Assembly (NCBI GenBank): GCA_002483395.1
Contig: DLHV01000160.1
Coordinates: 5,347 to 10,874 of the forward strand
Length of the DNA: 5,528 bases
Reading direction: 5' to 3'
Source: Chloracidobacterium sp. UBA7659
GTDB taxonomy: Bacteria > Acidobacteriota > Blastocatellia > Pyrinomonadales > Pyrinomonadaceae
Below the pieces are notes generated by a model that worked only from the letters and a program-made list of their open reading frames with translations, made no database searches and was not told the origin of the DNA. The position numbers and the translations under genes were made by a program. Positions within the stretch are counted from its first letter, which is position 1. Each line of letters starts with the position of its first letter. Of the stretch, positions 1 through 5,056 are shown piece by piece.

Positions 1-469
1 CATCCGCCATAAAGCGGCCGTCGGCCATCGTTTTGTCCTCGATGTCGGCCATGTTCGCCGTAACTCCCATTACGCGTACCGAGGGCATCTCAATGCCGTT
101 TTGGTTGATGTCGGTGCCGGAGTTGATCTGTGCGCCGACCTCGGAGCAAAGCTCGCAGTTGTCCCGTACGTATTCGTACTCTTCCCATTTAATGTCCTTG
201 TTTCGACGGTTCCTGCGTTCGAACTCCTCGTCGGACATCCGGCCCATAGAGGCCATCCGGTTCATCATAAAGTGGTTAGAGCCGAGCACCTTTGCGGCGG
301 TTTCGACAACGTATGTCTTCAGACCACTGATCGACGCCGCGACCACGATCACTGCCGCAACGCCGATAATGATGCCGATAAGGGTCAAAAGCGCGCGGAG
401 CTTGTGTTCGAGGATCGACTTGACGGCGATCCAGAAGGCGTCTGAATAGAATGAGTAAAGCTGTCTCAT
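1..469 (-). CDS. ABC transporter permease, MacB/FtsX-type, N-terminal part (runs off left edge)
   Basis: The minus-strand frame is open from an ATG at 469-467 to the window edge and gives 156 residues, so the C-terminal part is outside the window. It begins MRQLYSFYSDAFWIAVKSIL, then an amphipathic/basic stretch (EHKLRALLT) and one strong membrane helix at about residues 26-50 (LIGIIIGVAAVIVVAA). This is the usual start of MacB-type permeases, in which an N-terminal helix precedes a large periplasmic MacB_PCD domain. Residues 51-156 would be the start of that domain; they include a Cys-x-x-Cys pair (NCELC, about 104-108) and the motif VRVMGVTANM. Family proteins work with a MacB-like ATPase and often a membrane-fusion protein in efflux or lipoprotein/peptide export; the substrate cannot be inferred. 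The ribosome binding site is weak (AGG at 477-475, 5 nt from the ATG). The 5' leader contains the inverted repeat at 482-566. The family call is confident, the role is not. Confidence 0.85.
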   Translation of the reverse strand, partial: MRQLYSFYSDAFWIAVKSILEHKLRALLTLIGIIIGVAAVIVVAASISGLKTYVVETAAKVLGSNHFMMNRMASMGRMSDEEFERRNRRNKDIKWEEYEYVRDNCELCSEVGAQINSGTDINQNGIEMPSVRVMGVTANMADIEDKTMADGRFMAD

Positions 470-481
470 AAAAGCCTGTTT

Positions 482-566
482 ACGGGCAGAAACGCGAGTG
501 TGAACGAGCGTGCCGTTTTTCGCCGGCCTAAGAAGCACGCTTCCTAACGATCGCGTTTACGCCCGT
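482..566. repeat. 85-bp imperfect inverted-repeat element upstream of the permease gene
   Basis: Left arm 482-513 and right arm 535-566 are reverse complements at 24 of 32 positions, with a 21-nt loop (514-534). The best matching blocks are the outer six bases (ACGGGC), a central AAACGCGA and the inner GCGTGC. The left arm, extended to 480-513, matches 2361-2394 inside sucD at 33 of 34 positions, so this is a repeat family and not a local hairpin. The element starts 13 nt upstream of the permease start codon, so it would be transcribed in that gene's 5' leader and could affect its translation or mRNA stability. No transposase or obvious target-site duplication is visible. No start codon opens a reading frame through it. 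It looks like a non-autonomous REP/MITE-like element. Confidence 0.75.
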
Positions 567-656
567 ATTCTTCTATCATTGGCCGCCTGAGAGCGGAACT
601 CAAAACGCGGGACAAAACTACAAACGTAAAGTCTTGTAAAAATGTTCACAAAACGC

Positions 657-696
657 CGCAAAAAAATAAAAAAACGACGGCCGAGTTGACCGTCGT
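657..696 (-). terminator. Intrinsic terminator of the secreted-protein gene
   Basis: Read on the minus strand, ACGACGG (696-690) pairs perfectly with CCGTCGT (680-674) around a 9-nt loop. A long T-rich run follows at 673-660 (T tract broken by one A). It begins 28 nt past the stop codon of the minus-strand gene ending at 725, the expected place for a rho-independent terminator. Confidence 0.85.
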
Positions 697-724
697 CCAG
701 TACTATGAATGTTTTGCCGTGAAG

Positions 725-1678
725 TTAAGGGTTAGCGACAAAGTTCAAGTCCGTGGCATTATCCTGGAGTGAAATAACCTGTGGAGAAAATGTGTACTGT
801 TTAGAACGGACGGAAATTACGACGGTCTGCCCGCTGGTAATTCCGTTGAACTCGAAATATCCAAAATTTCCCGTTCGGGCGGAATGGACCGTGCCGTCCG
901 ATGTGACCAGCCTGACCTCCGCGTTGCGCAATCCTCGACCACTTGCGGTTGAAACTCTACCGCTGACCGAAACCTCTGCCGCCGTTGGGCCGGGATAGAC
1001 CGGAACCGGGTTGGACGCGAATGTGCCCGATGCGGCCGCTGCTGTATTTTGCAGAAAACTGCCGGCTCCTAATGCCAGCCCCGGCGTGACCGATGAAAAG
1101 CTTAATGCCAGATTGCGCTGGGTTGTTGCGGTGAATAGGAGAAAGTTCGAAGTAAAGGTCACATTGTGGTCGGGCGTGGTGGCCGACAGGGTTGCCGAAT
1201 TGCCGCCTGTCGTACCGACAATTGCGGGAGTGTTTGACGCGGGTGAAAAAACCGCAGTCAACAGATTGGTGCGTGAACCGCCGCCGGTGCCGATCGGGGC
1301 CGGCGTATCTCTGACGATCTGGATCGTTACGGACTGATTTAGCGGTTGGTTGACATTCCCGCCGCCGATAGAACCGCTCTGTGTGGTCGTCGTCGTTACA
1401 AACATATGGGCAGTTTGAATTCCCTGCAACGAAACGGGCAGCCCGGTAATGTTTTGATATAGAAAAAAGACAGGCGAGCCGCCGGGTATCGCACTAAAGT
1501 CGCCGCTGGTCGTATTGTTGGTAAATACAAAATCATTGGTGCCATTTGCCTCAAAAAACTGGGCAAACGTAACCGTTTGAGCGTTGGCGGTCAAGAGCGT
1601 CGAAAACAGTAACAGGCCGAATATCGCACACGAACGAAAGATGGTTGCAAACTTTGATTTTAATGCAGAACTTTTCAT
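725..1678 (-). CDS. Secreted protein with C-terminal carboxypeptidase-regulatory-like domain
   Basis: This 317-residue protein has a clear Sec signal peptide: basic N-terminus (MKSSALKSKF), hydrophobic core at about 17-30, and likely cleavage after ANA at about residue 33. Residues 35-225 are rich in Thr, Ser, Gly and Asn with few charges and look like a beta-sandwich exported domain; a choice-of-anchor-type domain is possible but not established. A Pro-rich linker (PVPVYPGP, about 224-231) leads to residues 236-315. These match the carboxypeptidase regulatory-like fold: SVSGRVSTASGRGLRNAEV, then FGYFEF, then a final beta strand DLNFVA. That domain is a common C-terminal module of exported proteins in this lineage, probably for surface or matrix attachment; no enzymatic motif is seen. 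The ATG is supported by AAGGA (1692-1688) 9 nt upstream. A promoter candidate lies at 1797-1769 and a terminator at 696-657, so it is probably monocistronic. The specific function is unknown. Confidence 0.85.
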   Translation of the reverse strand: MKSSALKSKFATIFRSCAIFGLLLFSTLLTANAQTVTFAQFFEANGTNDFVFTNNTTSGDFSAIPGGSPVFFLYQNITGLPVSLQGIQTAHMFVTTTTTQSGSIGGGNVNQPLNQSVTIQIVRDTPAPIGTGGGSRTNLLTAVFSPASNTPAIVGTTGGNSATLSATTPDHNVTFTSNFLLFTATTQRNLALSFSSVTPGLALGAGSFLQNTAAAASGTFASNPVPVYPGPTAAEVSVSGRVSTASGRGLRNAEVRLVTSDGTVHSARTGNFGYFEFNGITSGQTVVISVRSKQYTFSPQVISLQDNATDLNFVANP

Positions 1679-1768
1679 AAGTCAGTATCCTTAAATAGTG
1701 AATTGACTAGCTAAAGGTTTGGGGGTTACGAATTTACGATGGGTTGAAGTATGGAAGCTTCTGGGACA

Positions 1769-1797
1769 ATACTAGTAAAAAAACTTCGGTTTGTCCA
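1769..1797 (-). promoter_or_regulatory. Candidate sigma-70 promoter for the secreted-protein gene
   Basis: On the minus strand, TGGACA (1797-1792; 5 of 6 to TTGACA) is followed after exactly 17 nt by TAGTAT (1774-1769; 4 of 6 to TATAAT). The spacer contains a run of seven T. Initiation near 1762 would give a leader of about 84 nt before the ATG at 1678. Consensus match only. Confidence 0.45.
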
Positions 1798-1811
1798 CCG
1801 CTATTTGTACT

Positions 1812-1846
1812 GATCGGCAAAAATAATCAAAAGTTTAGGGCCGATC
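1812..1846. other. Seven-bp inverted repeat in the divergent intergenic region
   Basis: GATCGGC (1812-1818) and GCCGATC (1840-1846) are perfect inverted copies with an A/T-rich 21-nt spacer, between the two divergent promoter candidates. It could be a regulator-binding palindrome or a weak hairpin, with ATTTTT just after it. The rest of 1679-2026 shows only the two promoters. The short open frame at 1744-1959 has no family resemblance and was not called. Confidence 0.25.
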
Positions 1847-1904
1847 GACAATTTTTATCTATTCATGGCCTCTTTGGATGCTTAAATAAGCGGCTTTCGG
1901 CCGG

Positions 1905-1933
1905 TTTTCAAGCATTGGACACCGTGTTATACT
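1905..1933 (+). promoter_or_regulatory. Candidate extended -10 promoter for sucD
   Basis: TTTTCA (1905-1910; 4 of 6 to TTGACA), a 17-nt spacer, then TATACT (1928-1933; 5 of 6 to TATAAT) preceded by the extended -10 dinucleotide TG at 1925-1926. Initiation near 1940 would give a leader of about 87 nt before sucD. Inferred from consensus match and position. Confidence 0.5.
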
Positions 1934-2026
1934 TTCATTTTCCTTTTTATTCCTGTTGATCGAGTCAGATTGAATGCGACAGCAGGCCGCTAAACTATTG
2001 GAAATATTATTAATGGAGACACACTC

Positions 2027-2941
2027 TTGAGCGTCTTAGTCGATAAAAATACACGCCTGATCGTTCAGGGCATCACCGGTAAGGAAGGCACTTTCCACAT
2101 GCTGCAAATGCGTGATTACGGCACTAATGTCGTCGGTGGAGTAACGCCCGGAAAGGGCGGCACTACGCACGAAGGGGTGGCCGTCTTTAATACGGTCGCC
2201 GATGCGGTACGGGAGACGGGAGCGAATGCATCCGTTATCTATGTACCGCCAGCGTTTGCCGCGGATGCCATTATGGAAGCGGGCGACGCGGGGATACCGG
2301 TCGTAGTTTGTATTACCGAGGGCATTCCGGTTGCCGATATGGTCAAGACGAAGGAGTTTCTTACAGGCAGAAACGCGAGTGTGAACGAGCGTGCACAAAA
2401 TCCGACACGCTTGATCGGCCCGAACTGCCCCGGCATTATCTCTCCGGGCAAATGCAAGATCGGCATCATGCCGGGACATATTCATAAAGAGGGAAGGATC
2501 GGCGTCGTGTCGCGTTCGGGAACTTTGACGTACGAGGCTGTTGGGCAATTGACCGCTCTCGGCCTTGGACAATCGACCGCGATCGGGATCGGCGGCGATC
2601 CGATAATCGGCACGACGCATACAGATGCTCTACGATTGTTTCAGGCCGACGACGAAACCGACGCTATAGTAATGATCGGCGAGATCGGCGGTACGGCTGA
2701 AGAAGACGCCGCGGAATATGCAAAAGACAATGTGACCAAGCCGATAGTTGCGTTCATCGCCGGCCAAACCGCACCGCCCGGCCGCCGTATGGGCCACGCC
2801 GGTGCGATCATTTCCGGCGGCAAAGGAACTGCGGCGGAGAAAATGAAGGCGCTGACGGAAGCGGGAATTCGGGTTGTTCAGTCGCCGGCGGACATCGGGC
2901 AGGCGATAGTCGATCTTTTGGGATCGAAAGCGACTGCGTAA
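2027..2941 (+). CDS. sucD: Succinate-CoA ligase (succinyl-CoA synthetase) alpha subunit
   Basis: The enzyme interconverts succinyl-CoA plus NDP and phosphate with succinate, CoA and NTP in the TCA cycle. The alpha subunit binds CoA and carries the phosphohistidine. The 304 residues align end to end with E. coli SucD from memory: N-terminal CoA-binding Rossmann domain with [20 protein letters not shown] and [13 protein letters not shown], then ITEGIP (96-101), GPNCPG (131-136), [22 protein letters not shown] with E219, and MGHAGAI with the phospho-accepting H257 (His246 in mature E. coli numbering). The start is TTG at 2027, supported by GGAGA (2015-2019) 7 nt upstream and by co-linearity with the E. 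coli N-terminus; the next in-frame ATG lies inside the fold. Residues are co-linear with E. coli to about 110, then the protein gains exactly 10 residues before GPNCPG, at the site of the repeat at 2361-2394. No sucC is next to it, so the beta subunit must be encoded elsewhere. All catalytic motifs are present and the gene looks functional. Confidence 0.97.
   Translation: MSVLVDKNTRLIVQGITGKEGTFHMLQMRDYGTNVVGGVTPGKGGTTHEGVAVFNTVADAVRETGANASVIYVPPAFAADAIMEAGDAGIPVVVCITEGIPVADMVKTKEFLTGRNASVNERAQNPTRLIGPNCPGIISPGKCKIGIMPGHIHKEGRIGVVSRSGTLTYEAVGQLTALGLGQSTAIGIGGDPIIGTTHTDALRLFQADDETDAIVMIGEIGGTAEEDAAEYAKDNVTKPIVAFIAGQTAPPGRRMGHAGAIISGGKGTAAEKMKALTEAGIRVVQSPADIGQAIVDLLGSKATA
2361..2394 (+). repeat. 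In-frame copy of the 482-513 repeat arm inside sucD
   Basis: These 34 bases equal 480-513 except for one position (A2365 versus G484), including 29 consecutive identical bases (2366-2394 versus 485-513). In the sucD frame they encode residues from L112 to A123 ([11 protein letters not shown]). Relative to E. coli SucD, the segment between DM (104-105) and the IGPNCPG motif is 10 residues longer, so the repeat appears to have been added in frame with little target loss. Only one arm is present here; the second arm seen at 535-566 is absent. Confidence 0.85.
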
Positions 2942-2947
2942 GAAGCG

Positions 2948-3053
2948 GTAAGAGTTACGCCTTCAGGCGTGAAGGTTGGTGGGAAAGAGTCTCCCTGTAA
3001 GTCTAAGGGCTTCGTAACCTGCGGTGAATCACGCGTAAACGCGTAACTCTTAC
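2948..3053. repeat. REP-doublet-like paired hairpin element between sucD and the ester-cyclase gene
   Basis: Arms 2948-2972 and 3029-3053 are reverse complements at 22 of 25 positions, including a perfect outer 13 bp (GTAAGAGTTACGC). Each arm is itself a small hairpin: ACGCC-TTCA-GGCGT at 2957-2970, and on the other strand ACGCG-TTTA-CGCGT at 3044-3031. Two of the three mismatches between arms form a compensatory C-G to G-C swap and the third is in the loop. AGGTT (2973-2977) and AACCT (3016-3020) extend the pairing. The element begins 7 nt after the sucD stop and ends exactly where the Shine-Dalgarno of the next gene starts (3054). There is no T tract, so it is not a standard terminator. It resembles an inverted pair of REP units and may stabilise the sucD mRNA 3' end or affect the downstream gene. 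Confidence 0.7.
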
Positions 3054-3065
3054 GGGAGGAAAATT

Positions 3066-3497
3066 ATGGCGGAGGAATACGAAACGATCTTGCACAGGTG
3101 GTTCGAGGAGGTTTGGAACCGCAAGAATGCTGGAGCTATTCGCGAAATGTTTACGGAAGATACGGTGGTTCACGGCCTTTCTGGGCCGGGCGGGCCGCCG
3201 GTTCGGGGCTTTGCCGATTTCGAGAAATTTCATGGCGATTTTATTACCGCGTTTCCGGACTTGCATGTTGACGTCGACGATGTGATCAGTGAAGGCAACA
3301 AGATCGCCGGTCGTTTTACCGTGACCGGAACGCAGAAAGGCGACCTGCCGGAACTGCAGGCGACGGGTAAGAAAGTCCTGTTTACCGGTTCGGGCATTTG
3401 CACGACCAAGGACGGCAGGTTCGTCGAGGTCTGGAATGAGATCGACTTTCCGAAAATGCAGTACGATCTGGCTCCCAACACGCCGGACATCGAATGA
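3066..3497 (+). CDS. SnoaL-like ester cyclase, NTF2-fold protein
   Basis: This 143-residue protein matches the usual length and pattern of SnoaL-like ester cyclases of the NTF2-like superfamily. It has an N-terminal helical segment with WFEEVWNRKNAGAIREMF, then FTEDTVVHGLSG, a central GFADFEKFHGDFITAFPDLHVDVDDVI, strands GNKIAGRFTVTGTQKG, and the C-terminal FVEVWNEIDFPKM. In the family such folds form a cavity that can bind or cyclise small hydrophobic substrates, but many members are uncharacterised, so no substrate is claimed. It has no signal peptide and is probably cytoplasmic. The ATG has a strong Shine-Dalgarno GGGAGGA (3054-3060) 5 nt upstream, abutting the paired-hairpin element. Its TGA overlaps the ATG of the thioesterase gene by four bases (ATGA, 3494-3497), so the two are almost certainly co-transcribed and translationally coupled. 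Confidence 0.85.
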   Translation: MAEEYETILHRWFEEVWNRKNAGAIREMFTEDTVVHGLSGPGGPPVRGFADFEKFHGDFITAFPDLHVDVDDVISEGNKIAGRFTVTGTQKGDLPELQATGKKVLFTGSGICTTKDGRFVEVWNEIDFPKMQYDLAPNTPDIE

Positions 3498-3874
3498 AAT
3501 TCTCGCATTCGTTCAATGTTGACGCTGAAGACATAGACGAGCAGGGCCATGTCAATAATGTTGCTTTTGTTCGATGGGTGCAGGAGGTGGCGGTCGCGCA
3601 TTGGCGGCATTCGGCGACGGAAGAGCAACTGGCAAAATATTCGTGGATCGCCGTCAGGCACGAGATAGATTACAAGAAACAGGCTTTTGAAAACGATGAG
3701 ATTACGGCGACAACGTGGGTCGGCGAATGGACGCAAGTGACCTGCGAGCGTTTCACAGAGATCCATCGCGGCGATGAGCTGCTGGTGAAGGGAAGAACCG
3801 TCTGGTGTATGATCGACCGCGAAGCAGCGAGGCCGACAAGTATCACGGCGGAGTTGATAGAGCGGTTTGTGTGA
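3494..3874 (+). CDS. Acyl-CoA thioesterase, 4-hydroxybenzoyl-CoA thioesterase (hot-dog) family
   Basis: The 126-residue product has the hot-dog thioesterase signature near its N-terminus: D13-I-D15-E-Q-G-H19-V-N-N22 followed by FVRWVQEVA. This matches the Asp...GHVNN-aromatic-x-x-W pattern of YbgC/FcbC-type enzymes, where the Asp is the likely catalytic residue (D15). Later parts fit the beta sheet of one hot-dog domain: WIAVRHEIDYKKQAFENDEI, TTWVGEWTQVTCERFTEI and ELLVKGRTVWCMID. Length is typical for a single-domain subunit that would dimerise or tetramerise. Family members hydrolyse acyl-CoA or aryl-CoA thioesters; the substrate cannot be read from sequence. It is cytoplasmic. Its start overlaps the ester-cyclase stop (ATGA) and has no strong Shine-Dalgarno of its own, which suggests coupling. 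Pairing with a SnoaL-like protein hints at a shared small-molecule pathway, but that is inference. Confidence 0.88.
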   Translation: MKFSHSFNVDAEDIDEQGHVNNVAFVRWVQEVAVAHWRHSATEEQLAKYSWIAVRHEIDYKKQAFENDEITATTWVGEWTQVTCERFTEIHRGDELLVKGRTVWCMIDREAARPTSITAELIERFV

Positions 3875-3881
3875 GGTATTT

Positions 3882-4085
3882 ATGAACGCGAAAATTTCAA
3901 TTGACCCCAATACTCATTTTGGCAAACCGTGCGTCGCCGGAACGCGCATTACGGTACAGAATGTCCTGGAATTGATCAACGAAGGCTTGTCGTTTGAAGA
4001 TATCAAGAAGGACTATTATCCCGGTCTGGCGACGGAAGATATTAAGGCTTGTTTGGATTATATGCCTACGGGGAAGCCGCGTTGA
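3882..4085 (+). CDS. DUF433 domain protein, antitoxin-like, with a hairpin-encoded tail
   Basis: This 67-residue protein is a DUF433 member: ISIDPNTHFGKPCVAGTRIT, then VQNVLELINEGLSFEDIKKDY, then LATEDIKACLDY. DUF433 is a small winged-helix-like domain often encoded next to a PIN-like DUF5615 toxin and thought to act as DNA-binding antitoxin. No such partner is in this window. The ATG at 3882 is preferred over a TTG at 3867 because GAGG (3873-3876) lies 5 nt upstream, the TTG start overlaps the thioesterase end, and the family begins near the residues MNAKISID. It begins 7 nt after the thioesterase stop, so it is probably in the same transcript. The last seven residues (MPTGKPR) lie beyond the usual DUF433 end and are encoded by the left arm of the stem at 4063-4104. 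Confidence 0.85.
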   Translation: MNAKISIDPNTHFGKPCVAGTRITVQNVLELINEGLSFEDIKKDYYPGLATEDIKACLDYMPTGKPR

Positions 4086-4104
4086 CGAGGCTTTTCCGTA
4101 GGCA
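4063..4104 (+). terminator. Long stem-loop spanning the 3' end of the DUF433 gene (terminator-like or repeat)
   Basis: The arm at 4063-4078 pairs with 4089-4104 at 14 of 16 positions, starting with a perfect 9 bp (TGCCTACGG / CCGTAGGCA), around a 10-nt loop. The DUF433 stop codon TGA (4083-4085) sits in the loop, so the left arm is coding. Only an A/T-rich stretch (AAATATATAAT) follows, with no T run. It could act as a 3' stabiliser, as a weak or factor-dependent terminator for the three-gene cluster, or as an inserted palindromic element. Confidence 0.55.
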
Positions 4105-4114
4105 AATATATAAT
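4082..4114 (+). promoter_or_regulatory. Weak candidate promoter for the secreted gene at 4138
   Basis: A perfect -10 TATAAT lies at 4109-4114. The only good -35 match, TTGACG (4082-4087; 5 of 6), is 21 nt away, which is longer than optimal. Initiation near 4121 would leave a short leader before the ATG at 4138. It overlaps the stem at 4063-4104. Confidence 0.3.
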
Positions 4115-4137
4115 CCGCAGATTTTAGTTTAAGGCCT

Positions 4138-4896
4138 ATGAAGATAAAAAATTTCGCGCTATTGCTAGTGATAGGCGTCTGTACGACCATAGGGCTCGCT
4201 CAAGAAAAGCTGACGCCCGCTCTCTGGAAGCGTATCGAAGCTGAGAGTCCTAAACCTCTTCCCCAGAGCCCTGTCGTCAAACGGGAAACTACGGACGCGC
4301 AGGACGATGGCCTGAAAGGCAAGGCTAAGCGTGTTATCAGCGAATATCGTAGCTATACCGATGTTTTTGCCGATCGTGGAAGGGTCCTCAGTAATATTGA
4401 TGACTACGATCAGAATGGAAATCAGCTTCGCAACGTGTCCTTTGCGAACGGCGGCAAGATGGTCGGAATTCACGTTTACGGCTATATCGATGGCTTTCGC
4501 TCCAGCCTCTACAAGAGCGTTCCACGCTTGTACGACAGATTCACGGTGGTAGGAGCTCCGCCTCCCAAACCGAATCCGCCAACGCAGGAGCCGGACAAAC
4601 GCTACACCTATAAGTACGAGTATTCATACACCGGCGGAAACTTGACCCTGATGCGGATGTTCCATAACGACGGTAGGCGAGGTATGTACTACAAATATTC
4701 GACTTCGCCGACAGAACGATCTACCTCGGCCTTTACTGAAGACGACGAGCACAACTGGCGGATGGTTTACAAGTTGGACGACAAAGGGAACGAGATCGAG
4801 CACATTAGCGCTGATGTTCGGAAGGTCTACGGCTATGACACCGTCTATCGAATCCACAACAAGGCCTTCGACGAAGCCGGAAACTGGATCCAATGA
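4138..4896 (+). CDS. Secreted protein of unknown function, probably truncated by a nonsense codon
   Basis: The 252-residue product begins with a Sec signal peptide (MKIKNFALLLVIGVCTTIGLA, likely cleaved near residue 21-22). The mature part has a Pro-rich start, GLKGKAKRVISEYRSYTDV at about 59-77, and repeated short beta-type motifs with Asp/Asn-Gly-Asn turns: DYDQNGNQ, YSYTGGNLTL, LDDKGNEIEH and FDEAGNWIQ. These look like YD/Rhs-like or MORN-like strand-turn repeats, although no named domain can be assigned. A Pro-rich loop (PPPKPNPPTQEP) lies at about 141-152. The ATG is supported by the signal peptide and AAGG at 4131-4134, close to the start. The stop TGA (4894-4896) comes straight after GNWIQ, and the same frame stays open for 27 more sense codons (see 4894-4980). 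The secreted location is firm; function is unknown. Confidence 0.75.
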   Translation: MKIKNFALLLVIGVCTTIGLAQEKLTPALWKRIEAESPKPLPQSPVVKRETTDAQDDGLKGKAKRVISEYRSYTDVFADRGRVLSNIDDYDQNGNQLRNVSFANGGKMVGIHVYGYIDGFRSSLYKSVPRLYDRFTVVGAPPPKPNPPTQEPDKRYTYKYEYSYTGGNLTLMRMFHNDGRRGMYYKYSTSPTERSTSAFTEDDEHNWRMVYKLDDKGNEIEHISADVRKVYGYDTVYRIHNKAFDEAGNWIQ

Positions 4897-4980
4897 TCAA
4901 CGTACAAGCTTAGGTCCGAGAGCGGAAAAAATTCCGAGATACTTGTCTCTGACGAATTCCGTACGATTACGTACTACTAA
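4894..4980 (+). pseudogene. In-frame remnant of the 3' end of the 4138 gene after a premature TGA
   Basis: After the TGA at 4894-4896 the same frame reads STYKLRSESG and continues for 27 codons to DEFRTITYY and a TAA at 4978-4980. The polar, strand-like composition matches the preceding protein, and GNWI-x-x-TYKL reads as a natural continuation of the GNWIQ motif. A C-to-T change of CGA (Arg) to TGA would explain the break. The full frame 4138-4980 would give 280 residues. From memory, related secreted proteins of this lineage end in a similar RTITYY tail; that needs a search. Confidence 0.6.
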
Positions 4981-5056
4981 CAATTCGGGACGGGCACGAT
5001 GCCGATGTATCCGAGGCATGCGCGTCATACAAATCATTGCGAGGAACCTTATTTGA

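Noticed and set aside
33..449. Plus-strand open frames over the first 450 bases
   Set aside because: They are antisense to the permease, whose minus-strand reading gives a coherent membrane helix and family-like start.
1744..1959. 71-codon plus-strand open frame in the divergent intergenic region
   Set aside because: It lacks a good ribosome binding site, overlaps both candidate promoters, and its translation has no recognisable family or regular composition.
2036..2620. 194-codon minus-strand open frame inside sucD
   Set aside because: It is antisense to a clearly conserved enzyme and has Arg/His-rich shadow composition.
3867..3881. TTG start adding five residues to the DUF433 protein
   Set aside because: ATG 3882 has GAGG at proper spacing and matches the usual family start; the TTG lies within the thioesterase coding end without its own Shine-Dalgarno.
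4894..4896. Selenocysteine or other recoding at the TGA of the secreted protein
   Set aside because: There is no redox-motif context, no convincing SECIS-like hairpin directly after it, and a CGA-to-TGA nonsense change is simpler.
4961..4974. Five-bp hairpin GTACG-ATTA-CGTAC upstream of ndk
   Set aside because: It is short, lies within the former coding end of the 4138 gene, and has no T tract or second copy.
4814..5056. 80-codon plus-strand open frame between the secreted gene and ndk
   Set aside because: It is out of frame with the 4138 gene, begins inside it, and reads as low-complexity Thr/Arg/Ser sequence. The in-frame continuation at 4897-4980 explains the region better.
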